Shown in pieces: positions 16,949 to 30,155 of a stretch of 64,000 nucleotides of DNA (position 1 is its first letter; every line of letters starts with the position of its first letter). This stretch comes from Chrysomallon squamiferum. Its lineage: Eukaryota > Mollusca > Gastropoda > Neomphalida > Peltospiridae. Both the position numbers and the translations under genes were made by a program. The notes beneath the pieces are model-generated. The model had not been told where the DNA came from. It searched no databases and saw only the letters and a program-made list of their open reading frames with translations. The DNA is taken from NCBI GenBank assembly GCA_012295275.1, contig CM022665.1:12046976-12110975 (forward strand), written 5' to 3'.

Positions 16949-17419
16949 AATTGTGCAGTCTAATTGTTCTGTTAATGACTTGTTAAATTTTTATTTGAGT
17001 GTTATTTTGGAGTGTGTGTATATATATATATTTATATATTTTTTATGTTATTCAGTGTCTTGCCTGGTTTGTTAGATACTAAAGAACTGTCCATCATTAC
17101 TAGTCAGTAATCTTTTTTGGTTATCCAAATAATAGGAGAGGTCAAAAATTATTTGTACTTATTTCTATTTTCAATAGCTGAAATTCTCTAAAAAAAAAAT
17201 ATATATATATATATATTTCTCTACAATGTAGAGTTTACATATTAGTCTTAATATACTTTTTAAATAATGTAACCTGTTTTTGTTGCTGTTATTTTTCATA
17301 TTGAATCTCTGTTTTTAGTGTTCACTTATGGATACATGGTTAAAACCTGTTGATCATTAAACAGTTGTTTTTTTTCTTCTACATTTGTATGTGTATGTGT
17401 ATATATATATATATGTGTG

Positions 17420-17456
<37 letters not shown>

Positions 17457-18711
17457 GCAGGAAATCTTAGAGAACAATTGCAAGGTAAAAAGGTCAGATT
17501 TTTGTTCATACAAATTAAAAATTTAGATAAAAAGAAAAGGGTCAGTGAAACTGCAGATGAACTTGGACTAATAACTGTAGATATTTAGTATTCAAAGCTT
17601 TTCCATGAGCTATAGACATTTTTTTCTGAAGTTAGAAGTGTTCTGTTTGAAAATGATAAAACCATGTAAGGAAGACATCTGAGATCAACAATAAAAGTTA
17701 CAATGTATAGAAAACTGTCATAAAACAGCTCCTGTATCTTCAGATATTTGTCTAACTAGTTTTAATGCCTTTTGCTTTTCAGGTTAGGTTTTATTGATTG
17801 TTTTACTTTTCTACTTAAGGTAAAAGGCTGATTTACTTAGCTAAATAGTAAAAATGTTTGTCTTACAGGAGATATAAAATAAATTATTCAGTACTATTTT
17901 ATTTCATATTATTATTTTTAATAACTTTTGTATTAGCACATGTATTCATAATATACCTGCAGGTCAGAAGATGTGTTTGTATTTTATTTATTTATTTTTC
18001 ATAGATTGTTTGTTTTGGGATGATTATGCAAGGGTATATTTACCAAATATTCCAACTTGAAAACTGTCTCTTTTTCTCTTGATATTTTTAGATATGCTAT
18101 GTTTAACTTCATGCAGTTTGTGCTGTTTGTAAATCTCTTTTTTATTCTTGATATTATTACTGAAAGATGCTATCTATAACTGGTGAATTGGTGGAATTTT
18201 ATTTGAGTATATTTCAGGAACCATGTTTGTTTTCTTTTCTTTTTTAATATTAATATTGAAAAATATAGCACACTAATTTAATATATTTGTTTCCAAGAAC
18301 TAATATGAATTTAGTATTACTTGAAATAATAAAACTTCAGGTGTTTCTTAACAGTATGAATGTGTGTATGTGTGAACAAATGCACGAGTGAGAGTGAGAA
18401 TTATAAAAATGAAGTAAGCATGCATATTTTGAATGTGACATTTTAATTTATAACTTTTGTACATCTGTGTTGTTTCTCAGTGTTTTATTCAAAACATACA
18501 TATAAGAATCTACTTACCCAAAACTCCTATTTTATTATTATTATGCTAATAACATATTTCATTTTAAAACTGATAAAATTAATTTTAAAATCTATCAGAT
18601 AATGTACATTTTAAAATTATTGAATAATATGTAATCTACATTCCTCTTGTCATAAACTATAAATCTGTGTGTAGTTAAACACTTAATATGTAATTTGTCA
18701 AGATAGAAATG

Positions 18712-18771
18712 GAGTGGTGTGTGGCTTGGTGATTAGATTGTTGGCCTGTGTCACATGGTTGATTTTTCCAA
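18712..18771 (+). mobile_element. tRNA-derived SINE head (partial, diverged)
   Basis: An A-box-like TGGCTTGGTGATTAGA (18722-18737) is followed at tRNA-like spacing by a B-box-like GGTTGATTTTTCC (18757-18769), with a T-run inside the B box showing decay. No aminoacyl stem closes, so it is not a working tRNA gene. The family is not identified. Confidence 0.5.
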
Positions 18772-18799
18772 CTTCTTGGTGGAGCTCCCCTTTTCTGAA

Positions 18800-18867
18800 A
18801 TTCAACAGAATATAGCCTATAAATAAGGTCTGAGCCACCTTTATTTATGGGCTATATTCTGTTGAAT
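18800..18867. repeat. Long hairpin next to the SINE head
   Basis: Arm 18800-18828 pairs with 18838-18867 around a 9-nt loop (18829-18837). The outer 18 base pairs are perfect (arm begins ATTCAACAGAATATAGCC); the inner part has one mismatch and one bulged T. Total length is 68 nt. It could be a foldback element, part of the SINE insertion, or a transcribed hairpin. Confidence 0.85.
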
Positions 18868-20383
18868 TATTACCTCAGTTGACATGCTGCATGCTGCATG
18901 TATCATGGCACAGGATAATGTTTATCTCTGTATTATTTTCTTTATTCAGTGTAAACACAATTTAATAAACAAGTGAAGACTATAAAATGTATATTTCTTT
19001 ATTATTATTTGATCCAGTATTAGTTACAGTTGTGGATCCAGCATGATGAGATAAGATCTGGAACCATGTTGCTTACATGTCTGAAAATTAAAAAATGCTT
19101 ATGTGTAAGTCCACATGTGAATTTCTATGTCAATTACATAAATGCTTGTATGTGTTAACTTAATGACTAAAGAACTACTTCTTCCATCATTAAGGTCTGA
19201 ATCTATGCATCAATAAAACACAGACAATTGGGACTGCTTGACAGTCTTCTTTGTAAAGTGTCATTGATCCACTCTTGAGAACTGTGGAAATTGTATACTG
19301 AAGTACAAGACATTGAATTTAAATGTGTAGAGAAGCAGCTTTTTACAATCGTTTAATATCAATATTGTTAAATAAACATTTTCATGCTGAATATTGAAAC
19401 ACTTAGCTTGATCAAGCACAGGAGGCTGGAAAGCCTAAACCTGTATTTTAATCAATCTAGATTGTATACTAGTGCTGAAGAGATTGTTACTGATAGAGAT
19501 AATAATGGCTTTTAAAAATAAAAAATAAAATATGACTTTTTTTTCTTCTTCGTAATATACTGATACAGAATTGGTTAATGTGGAAATACTATTCACCTAT
19601 AAATTACTGAGAAGTACATAGAGTACATGAAAGACAATGCTTTAAGAAATAAGCAACCAAATAATTTCTGACAAATATATTTATTCAAATTCAATCATTA
19701 CAAGATGAAAAGTAAAGTACATAATGTTGTTTATTTTTAAAAATGTAAAACATAGAACATATGCTGTCAAATTGTACTTTAACCCTTCAGGAAAACAATT
19801 ATTTTTATCAGTGGTCGGCAACTTGTGTGCAAACTGCTATCGCCGTATTGAAGGCCTTTTGGGGGCGATGGATGGGCGTCGAGCTTCGCTGAAACAATTC
19901 GTCAGCGTTTGACTTGACCCTTATGACTTTTTAGTATGGGCAGAACTGGGCATGAAACCATCTACTGACTATTTCACTAAAAATAATAGCCACTGTTGTG
20001 TTCGCCAGAGGGCGAAATTAGGAGAAAAACCAACGCAAAGTGCAGCGAGTGGGAAACAGTTTCGATTATCAAGATAGGCGCTGCTTAAGCCTATAAGAAG
20101 TGAACAGTACGGATTTTGTCATGCGAAAGAGCTCAAAACTGTTAAGACTAATGAATTATTAATTAATCTTTTATTTGAACATAATAAATACCATTTAAGA
20201 TTAAACAGTTAATTCTGAAATTAACTCTTGTCAGCTCTAACTTTACCATCTGTTGAAAGTAGGCAATCGAGGTTTTCCACCATACCAAACTCTGTAGCTC
20301 ATTTCGTTCTACGTACTGGTTTACTGGTGTAACTTCCAAAAGAAATCAAGAAGAAAATACGCGAAAAAGGGTTGTCGAGCACT

Positions 20384-20712
20384 GGTTTATCTTATTCTAT
20401 TAAAAATTACTTTGCATGCAGGACATATCTTTATCACCGAATGCATGTTCGGGTAATATCTGTTTTATTATGTGTGCGAATAGAACTTTAATCAATCCGT
20501 CTATCAATAAATGAATAATTCTGTCTCTGTGTCTGTCTGTCTGAAGTAAACAGAAACATATCTTAATGCATATTGATATTAATTGTGCGTTATTTAGAAC
20601 TTTATTTATGTTGGAATTCACTGTCATTGATTGGGATAATTTAATTATAGTAAAGACATTCTCATGATTCTGTATTTGCATTTCAAAACAACCGATTTAT
20701 TGCAACAAGCAA
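20384..20712. repeat. Diverged repeat blocks, copy 1
   Basis: Three short blocks recur 1.35-1.55 kb downstream: 20384-20439 with 21926-21980, about 20533-20562 with 21886-21915, and 20684-20712 with 22092-22120. In the last pair the 29 bases differ at six positions, all transitions. Block order is A-B-C here and B-A-C in the other copy. Confidence 0.5.
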
Positions 20713-21885
20713 TTAATTATTTCAAGAAGAATGAACTGTGAGTGGGTGCTTGATGTAGAAAAGCCAAAGTAGCAATAACAACAACGATATCCATCACACA
20801 CACATACACACACACACACAACCCAATCAAAAAACAATTATAATAAATAAATATATAAATAAAAAAAATATATAAAAAAATAAAACATTTTTTAAATAAT
20901 AAAATAAAGACGAACAAACAATAAAAAACAAAAAAAAAAAAAAAAAAAAAAAAAAGGGAAAGAAAGAATGAAGAAAAAGGAGTACCACATTCAACCGACC
21001 AACCAACCAACATAATAATAATAATAAAAATCGGTGAATCATTGATCAAAAATAACTAACTTCCTGACTACCCATCGTAAGATTACACCAATAATAAGAA
21101 TTGTTATATTGATAATATAAAATATACATTTTAAAAATAAATAAATAAATAAATAAAAGTTATTATAATTACTATTAAAAGGAAAGAAATTTCAGTATAC
21201 TCATTTAATATCAAATTCCACAAAATAATTTTTTTAAAAAGAAAAAAGAAAATTCACCTTTGAATTACATTTTTCATGGTTCTTGCTTTCTATTTACATA
21301 TATTTCAGTGAAAAAGGTATTAAACAAAATTTCAGTATCATTTCTGTTTCGAATTTGACCCATCAGTCAGTACCATGGTGATTCTCATAAAGATTAATAG
21401 AAAACGGAGCTAAAAACAAAAATAGAGAAAGAAAGAATTAAAAAAAAAAAAAATCACCATTAACCGCATCAGCAAAAATACTGAAAGGAAAAATCCGGAA
21501 TTGTATAAAAATTCACCTATTACTACAAGCATATAATAATAATTTAACTTTTTTTTTTCTCTCCGTGGATTGACACAATTCTTTTATTTAATCAACATCA
21601 GGGATGCTTCGATAAATTATTACGTTGCATGATTAATAAATATGGTTAGTTTTTATACTTTATATTTTTCACTATACTTGTTTTCTCGCCATCTGAAATC
21701 TTCCTTTGATCAATAACTGTATTTATGATTATTTTCTAGTATATATATCGATACATAACTCAAAGTTATGTCCTACATAGGTTTCATATTGCTTTCTCTC
21801 TATTTACCGGTCTCTCAGATAATCAGTCAATCGCTCGATCCATCGATCAGTCAGTCAATCAGTCACTCACTGACTATTCATTCAC

Positions 21886-22120
21886 TCTGCCTCTCGGAAG
21901 TAAATCGAAACATTAGAAAAACTACTGTTTATCTTACTCTGTTAAAAATTACACTGCTTGCGGAACGTTTCTTTATCATGTTTGGGCAGTATATACTGAT
22001 AATAATAATGCATTACGAGGAACTTTGCTTATATTTGACCTCAATTTCAGATTAACTGGGATATGTTGTTTAACTGTAATGAAGATTAATACAAAACGAC
22101 TGATTTATTACGATAAGTAA
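21886..22120. repeat. Diverged repeat blocks, copy 2
   Basis: Partner of the blocks at 20384-20712, with spacing and order altered. The flanking 21815-21880 is rich in CAGTCAATC-like words, as is 27115-27145. No coding sequence was recognised. Confidence 0.5.
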
Positions 22121-22745
22121 ATTTCTTATAGAACAAGACGATTAACCAAATTTCGATCTTCTTCATTTGTTCTATATTCATCCATCCAATTCAGTTAATG
22201 TCGATATTACATTATCATTCCTAGCAGTGGTTCTGAATGGAATGTTGCTTTTCAGAAATAATTATAAGCTTAATAAAGGTAACGTTCATACCATGATCTC
22301 TAGGGAGGGAGGAAATAAACAAAGATGGGAAATTAAAAATTGCTCTACTGGCTTTATATTGTAATAGTTTCTAATAAAGTGAGCAAATTGAATTTTTAAA
22401 ATGAAGTATTTTGTTGAAACATCAAAGTTCGTTCTCAGAAATACAAAATCATTGATATGAAATAAAATATAAACAAATACACAACAGTTCATCGTTCACA
22501 AAATAAAGATCGAGATGAGAGACTACATAATATGATGCAATTACCAACAGCGATCATCTACTAAGACACCATGGTGTCTCTACTTAGCGATTCACGATCT
22601 TTTTTTTATGTTAATGCAAATTAGATTAAGAAGCATAATGTATCGTGCTACAGTCATCTATTTCTGATTCTATAAAACTAAATTATCGTGAACCATTTTC
22701 ACTTAATAATTCCATTTCTGGCAACAACAAAAATAATTAAAAAAA

Positions 22746-22776
<31 letters not shown>

Positions 22777-23961
22777 AAATAAATAAATAAATAATAACAA
22801 AAAAACACCAAATAAAATAATTTAAAAAATAATAAAATATTATAAAATAAAATAAAATTTAAAAATTAAATATTCTCCTTTAAGGATAATACTGATGATA
22901 CTTTGAAACAAAAGGAACCTGTCAAAGTCAGGCGCGGTATTGGAACCTCGTATTGATGACAGAAGGTATCATGTATTATATTTGTTCAGTAGTGATCGAT
23001 ATGAATCTTCTTAATCACTAGAGACAATTTAGTGACATAACACATCTGACGTCTTGTCCATCAAGCTTTTGGTTTCTAGAATACTCTGATCCATTAAGGT
23101 CAGAGTGACATACGACATTTAAGCGGATAAGATCTTCTACACCAGAGACATTATTTTAAAGTGCTATTCGTTTCGTAATTTCGACATGAAATGTCATCTG
23201 AGTTATTTGTAGACGTGGGAGGAAAATTTGGAAAGTTACGTCAAACTATGTTGCTCTTTAATCTAAAAAATATCCATTATTTCAAAAAAACCCACAAATA
23301 AAACACAAAACAATCAGACTTGTTCTGCCCACACTGCAGATATATTATTTCGCTGCTGCCTACACGAACGACTGCCCTCCCAAAACAAAGTGTAAATTAT
23401 AAAAAGATTAAAGAAGATAATAATTTCATTTTCTCGTATAATAATTTTTGTCATTCCCGCCACCTATCTCTCTGACTCACGGAGACATACGCAAAAAAAC
23501 AGGTCAAATTTTTGTTCTTATTGTTTTTGTTTTTTTTTTTTTTTTTTTTTTTTTAAAGAAAATATTTTTGTTTTTCATCGAGTTAAATTGTAAAAGACAA
23601 TTTAACGGTTCAAGCGGTAGGAATCTATCGACAAGGCAGCAAAGCATTGTCGAAAAGCCATTTGAAAATCAGCAAAAATTATGGTTGGATTGTCAAAGAC
23701 ATATAAATAGCTCAATTATTCACGTCAGCAGATATGATGTGTGACCATCAATCCATTATCATATGAAATGGCTTTTGTCTGGTTAAGAACGCTTACTCAA
23801 ACGTTATTATAAATAAATAATAGTCCTGAACATCCCGCATTTGTCGTCTGACGGCAGAAATTGAAAACAAGGACATTATCTGAAACTGTTTATTGTGGAA
23901 TGCTGTTTAATGGGTGAATGCCTTTTTAATGTGCCATGGAGGGTAGGATCGTCCGCTCTCA

Positions 23962-23966
<5 letters not shown>

Positions 23967-24052
<86 letters not shown>
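23967..24052. repeat. (GA)n tract, 86 bp
   Basis: A perfect GA run, the first of the long GA/CT tracts that recur through the distal 40 kb. Confidence 0.97.
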
Positions 24053-24055
<3 letters not shown>

Positions 24056-24347
24056 CAAATGTGAATGTTTTGGTCAGATATATCTTAATGAATCAATAAA
24101 TGTTTGGTAGCGATGTCTAATTTAAGAAAAATATACGTTTTTTTTATGTTTTTTTTTAAGTACTAATGATACCTGTTAATAATTTTAATATAATTGTAAT
24201 ATCCTCAAAGAATGAAAGTCAGTTCGTATAAAATACTGATTTGGCGTTAAAAAAAAAAAAAAAAAAAAAAAAAATGATGCAGAAAGCTTATGAACTTGTT
24301 CTAAAAGTTACGATTCGGTGTTTATAAAAAATATAAAACTTGGTTTA

Positions 24348-24386
<39 letters not shown>

Positions 24387-24819
24387 CATTATTATTTTTA
24401 TTTTATTTTTCAAAGTTAAAAGAATAAAGAACCAGTTCAGCTTAATTAGACGCTATAATACAGCTAAAGATAGTTATAAAATTGTTTATACAAGCTGAAT
24501 ACTTCAATTCAGTCACAACAGGAGTCGTAAATCTAATGATCATAATACAGTTTGAAACAGATTTCATTTTCTTTCAGTGCTTGTGTCCTATTTTATTAAT
24601 CCGCGAATGTAAACATATGCTATAATGTGCTCTAAAATTAACCAGTACGTTCTAAAGCTTTGGAGACAATGGAGGAGTCAGTTACATGTCGAATATTCAC
24701 TCATACATTAAACTGGATCAATTATTTTTAACGCAGTATTGGGCAGAAACAATAAGTCTAATGACGATGTCGAATATATAAACACGAAGAAAAAACCGTC
24801 TATGCATTAGCAAGGTAAC

Positions 24820-25379
24820 TTGAAAGACTGCGACATCTTTTCAGACGATCGCAACAGTGTGCAGTGCAATATAAAGAAGAAGAAGAAAGAAAATCTTTTA
24901 TTCATAACAGTCATGACTTTTCTCGAAACATACGCGATTCTAATGCTTTGTTAATTGTGCAGTACCTTTCATTCAATGAGACTTGCATTGCCATTGCAGA
25001 AATGTCAATCCATAATCGATAAATAAAATTCCAGAATCAGTTGCAATAACTTGTTAGGATTGACGCTGTTTACATGCGAACCCAGACGGTGCAATCCTAC
25101 GATTATTGACTCGGAATAAGAGAGCAAGACAGTTCAAAAGTGTCCCAGGAACAGTCGATTCCACGTGGATTCGTTGAACCTGGAAACAGCGCATGCGTAC
25201 TGCTGACAGACATCGCTCATGTTTGGCGCTACTCTTGGGACATGCAAACGAATAAAAGATGACTACTTTTGTCAGAACGGGGCATACAAATGTACACACT
25301 GATCTGATTTTGAAAAAGAATATTAAGTAAATTTAAATATACATATATTAAATATAAATAAAATTCTAAGCTATTAAAA
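24820..25379 (+). promoter_or_regulatory. Probable promoter/5' UTR of the mucin-like membrane-protein gene
   Basis: CpG-bearing sequence directly upstream of the first coding exon; I counted about 20 CpG in 24841-25320. It includes an NRF-1-like GCGCATGCGTA at 25189-25199 and an E-box CACGTG near 25162. An in-frame TAA at 25359-25361 precedes the start with no earlier ATG in that frame. The transcription start is not visible. Confidence 0.4.
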
Positions 25380-26317
25380 ATGATGTCGTTTTCATACAAG
25401 AACTTTGGAAATTTTCTGTACCAACTTTTTCTGATGTTGTTCAGTTTTGTTCTTCAAATTGCGGGTAAGTAATTATTTTTAATTTTCATTTTACACACGC
25501 ACGTCCGCACGCTAATACACACAAATTCACACATATACAGACATGCATAGATACATATATCAAGAATGAGAAGTATATAAAATTGTTTGATATTCAACTG
25601 ACACTGATAGAAAAATTAAGTCATTAACTATGATTAAGTAAAATATTAACGTGTTTTTTGTTTGTTGTTGTTTTACCAGAAAAAAAAGGAGAAAACATTA
25701 ACGTATGTAATGTAGAGTAAATAACTGTAAGATAATATACATTTTTTAATGTATGGTTATATAAAAAGAACACAAATACAACAGCAACAACAACAACAAT
25801 AATAATAACGATGTGTATGAAGGCCATTATGAATGAATGAACAGCTACTTAACGAATTTCAAATTATTATTATTATTATTATTGGCTATAATGTGTCTGA
25901 TGATAATGACAACATAAGTATCTGAGGCAACGTTTCTAAATATGCGCCTTCTCACAACTAGATAATCAGTTCCAAGATCTTTGGTAAATTAACCATGGAC
26001 ACTGGCTGGAACGGGAAAAAACCGAATCGAAAATAATATTGATAATAACTGTAATTTATTTTATTTTATTTATTATAACCGTTTATGTTTTTTATTTATT
26101 TATTTATTTTTTTATTTTTTTTTTTTTTATTTTTTTATTTTTTTGTGATTTTAATGTAAATTTTTTTCTTTTTTTTCTTTTTTTACTGATGACAAAAACA
26201 TGGAAAATTGTTATTTTAAATATTAACAGTCCCAGTTTGCTTTACCTTTACTAGATCCCAGACCATATGGTTTTACACAAAAAGTGTCTGGTAAAACAGT
26301 TTCAGAAAAATAAAGAC

Positions 26318-26358
<41 letters not shown>

Positions 26359-28628
26359 CGTAATGATGATGAAAATAATAATAACATTAATGATGATATG
26401 ATGATAAACCCTATTTTCAAACACACCTTCCTATATCCTCTTTAAGCAGAGATTCCATAATTAATTATTATTAATAGTTATGAAGGAATCTACAGTATTC
26501 ATTGTACGTAGGCATTTACATGCATATGTATTCTTTCATGTTTGTCTTAATAGGTGAAAATACGTATTTACAATTTAGATCTACACATGTGTTTAATAAT
26601 CTACATAAATGCATGCTTAATTACATACATGTACCTACATATATATATATGCACGTGCGTGCATACATACATACGCAAACATACATATATTCATACATAA
26701 ATGGATGCATACATACATACACACCGCACATATCTGCACAACGCATGTAAACTTTGAATAATGTTACTTTGAAAATTGTGTGATCCGTATAACAGTTATA
26801 TAATGACTTTATGTTCAACACTAAAAAGGACAAAAACGTTTCGGAAATGAGATAATCTGAGGTTTGGACAGCTGTGTTAATATAAATGTGTTTTTACCGT
26901 TATCGGATTTGTAACTTGCGCGTTTGTGAATACCACAACGCGATCAAACTAACACTAATCAATATAGATATTACTACATCAAACAGTACTTAAGTCAACT
27001 CTTAGAAAACATTACACCGAAGTAATTAAAACCAGGGCGTACTTTCAAAACAATCGATCACGAGTTGTTTGTGATATATTTAATTATGAATTCGTAAATG
27101 CGTCATTCACTAGCCAGTCAGCCGAATCAGTCAGTCAGTCAGTTCATCAAAGAGGTATGACTGTACGATCAATCTCGAATATTTTTGAGCACACTATCCA
27201 TTTAAAAAAAAAATATTTCTTGAAGATTCTTGCATGTCTCCTGTGGATACAAAATACAGGGACTTGGTTTATCTGTCTACAACACAATCTTAGAGAAAAA
27301 AGAGAGTGTGTAAGTCTTAAGTTTCCCAGACTAACTTTAATAGGCCAGTACTGAGGTACGATCCAAGAACCTATAAGCTTTATAGTCGATTGCTTTACTA
27401 CTACGTAACAAAGCCGGTAGTTCGTCGAATTTTCAGATTGGAAATAAACTGGATTTCGTTTTGTTTATCATTTAAAAAGATATGTTTTGTTAAATATCCA
27501 ATAAATTTGAACAAACTTCACTAACTTCTTCGATCCAGTATTCAGAAAAGTCTTTCTTAAATATTTTAAGCTTTATAAAATTATAATGTTTTTTCTCCCT
27601 GTAGAAGTCGTTAAAATAATGAAAATCAACGAAACAGAACCAAAAACAGGATTTTGTCGAAATAATAAACCTCTTCTTGATTAAAAGTTTTCTAAATTTA
27701 TTTATTTATTTGTTTATTTTTTTAAATTTTGTTTCTAAAGACAGATACATAACAGTTGTTTGACACTGTAGGTGGTCATTACTTTGGCATTATATTATGG
27801 ATGCTGTGGTTTTTAGATTTTAATAAAAAGAACACAGATATTATTGAAGCTGCTTTTAACAATCGTACTGGTAAATTGCATGGCTAAATAGAACCTATTT
27901 TATGTATATTAAATATATTTATTTTTCCGAAGTAAAAAAAAATATTACAGAAAACACATTTTAACTATAAAAGAATCCCCACATAACAGCACAGCCTTTT
28001 TAGAAAACAATTTACTATAAAGTTTGATGAAAATTACTCCTCAACAAAAATGAGTTTACTTCCTAGAAGGGTCAGTTGCATAAATCTGCTCAACTTCCGA
28101 AATATACATCCACTCAAAGAATGACTGAGAGAAAACGGAAGTTGGAAGGTGAGCTTGTGCCGAATCCAAGAACTGTCAGTGAAATCAACATTCCAGAAAT
28201 TCTGAAAAAAACCTTAGAGGAGACAAATTTCTGCTACATGACTCCAGTGCAGATGACCCTGAAAGATTCTTCATCTTCAGAAGAGAAGAAAATCTTCAGT
28301 ACTTGGCTACTAATGTTCACTGGTTTGCAGATGGAACTTTCAAAATCACATCTCATCTTTTCTATCAGCTGACAACAATTCAGCGCGGTTTTGTCATGCG
28401 CGCTTATGTCGTCCCACCATATATATATATATATATATATATCATGGCAGTAACTAGACTGTTTTTGAAATGAGGCAAAAAATGATGTCTTTGAAGTCAG
28501 TTATGTCTTTCATCGCAACGATGTCGGTAGACTTCAAACGGTAACCGTAGAGGTAAACGAATTCATTCGGTGGATGTCGTTTCTATCAGAATAGAGATTT
28601 ATAGTTTATATTTTTAAAATAAAATCTT

Positions 28629-28665
<37 letters not shown>

Positions 28666-29732
28666 ATATAAAAAAAATATCGTCAATTTCGGTATGAGGC
28701 ATTTATATATATATATATATAAAGGAAGACGTCGTCCAGATAATGTAAATCTGTATTCTTTTGTTGCTATATTCTTTTAATTGGATGTCAAAACAAATGA
28801 GAAGTATACAGAACATATCAAATAACAAAATTAATTCAAATAATTAGTTTGACTCTAGGAAGAAAGTGTACTGATAACGAATAATATATTTAGTTAAATT
28901 TGTCTTCAGTTATTGTAATATAAATTAATAAAATATAATAGTATATTTCTTTTATTATTTATGTTTAATCTTGATATTCTTCTTGATGGATAAAACTCTT
29001 TCTGACTGAAACTAATTAGTGTATAAATGAGATTTTAAGCGGTAAAAAATAATATATATCAATAAACACTTTTTAAAGCATACATTTCGTCAAATATTTC
29101 AAACTGATTGCTAAATCAACATAAAAACTGAAACGATGTGAAATTATTACCAATTATCTATAGAGTAGCTTGATATCGTATTCTTCATTATTCTAACATT
29201 TTATTAAACTTTTGACTTATGGTCATTTTATATTTATTTATTTATTTATTTATTTATTATCATTACTGGTTGTTGTTGTTATTATTATCATTATTATTAT
29301 AATTTTTATCACTATTATTAAAATAATTTTCATCCTCATCATCATCATCATCATTATTATTATTATTATTATTTTGGCTAATACAGTTAAATGCTAAACA
29401 GACTTTTGTGCTAACAGTCTACTTCACTGAAATATCATTACAACCGGTAAAATGTCTGAATGACAATACGACGATATGAAATGAACCTTGAGTTATCTAA
29501 TATCTACGTATTTTGGAAACGTATAATATAAAGTGACAGAAAGTTAAAGAATAATTTAAGGATTCTTGTTTTTTATATAGTTAACCCAAAGTCATTAAGA
29601 TATTTGTTTTACAAACAAAACAGTTACGTTTTGAATAAACTAGGAACGAATGATACGCTGATTTTATTTACGACTTTCTACAGGAGTTAAAATAAATAAA
29701 TAAATACATTTTCGACATAATAATAATAATAA

Positions 29733-29763
<31 letters not shown>

Positions 29764-30109
29764 AAGAAGAAAAAAGAAGAAGAAGTAGAAGAAGAATGGA
29801 GTTTTGTTTGTTTTGGTGGGTTTTTTTGTTGTTCTTTTAAAGCGAGACACAAGATGGAATAGCTTTATGATATATCTCTTTATTTTTTATGCACTAAATT
29901 CATTTCCATTACTGGGACAGTATTACTAGATCATAGTTTGGAAGTAAAAAGCAAAATTATATCAGAATTTAATGGCTACGTTTCTAAATGAGACAGGTTT
30001 AAGACTGAAGTAAGTCTGTACCAGTCTTTATATTAATATTTAATTACAAATATGTTTCTTTGGATCTGTATATAAATTGTATGGTGTTATTTCTATAGGA
30101 GCAAACACG

Positions 30110-30155
<46 letters not shown>

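Larger units (their letters stand above)
15478..25379. other. Intergenic region between LRRC57 and the mucin-like membrane-protein gene
   Basis: No credible exon was recognised. The first 4.3 kb is CpG-poor like the LRRC57 body and may include a long 3' UTR. From about 19.8 kb CpG becomes frequent, and 19790-20130 is notably more GC-rich than its surroundings without a readable protein. Contents include GT, GA and TA microsatellites, a tRNA-type SINE head at 18712, a hairpin at 18800, a diverged duplicated block set at 20.4/21.9 kb, poly(A)-rich stretches at 20860-20955 and an AAAT-type repeat at 22740-22860. Confidence 0.6.

Noticed and set aside
17385-17588. Open frame ending NLREQLQGKKVRFLF...
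   Set aside because: The first third is a TA/TG microsatellite, and the rest shows no family resemblance or supported splice sites.
19790-20130. GC-rich stretch tested for an exon
   Set aside because: Only a 62-codon frame crosses it, with no family resemblance and no convincing splice pair; it marks the start of the CpG-rich compartment rather than a gene.
22564-22579. 16-bp exact palindrome AGACACCATGGTGTCT
   Set aside because: Perfect but short and isolated, with no flanking duplication or partner; expected occasionally in 64 kb.
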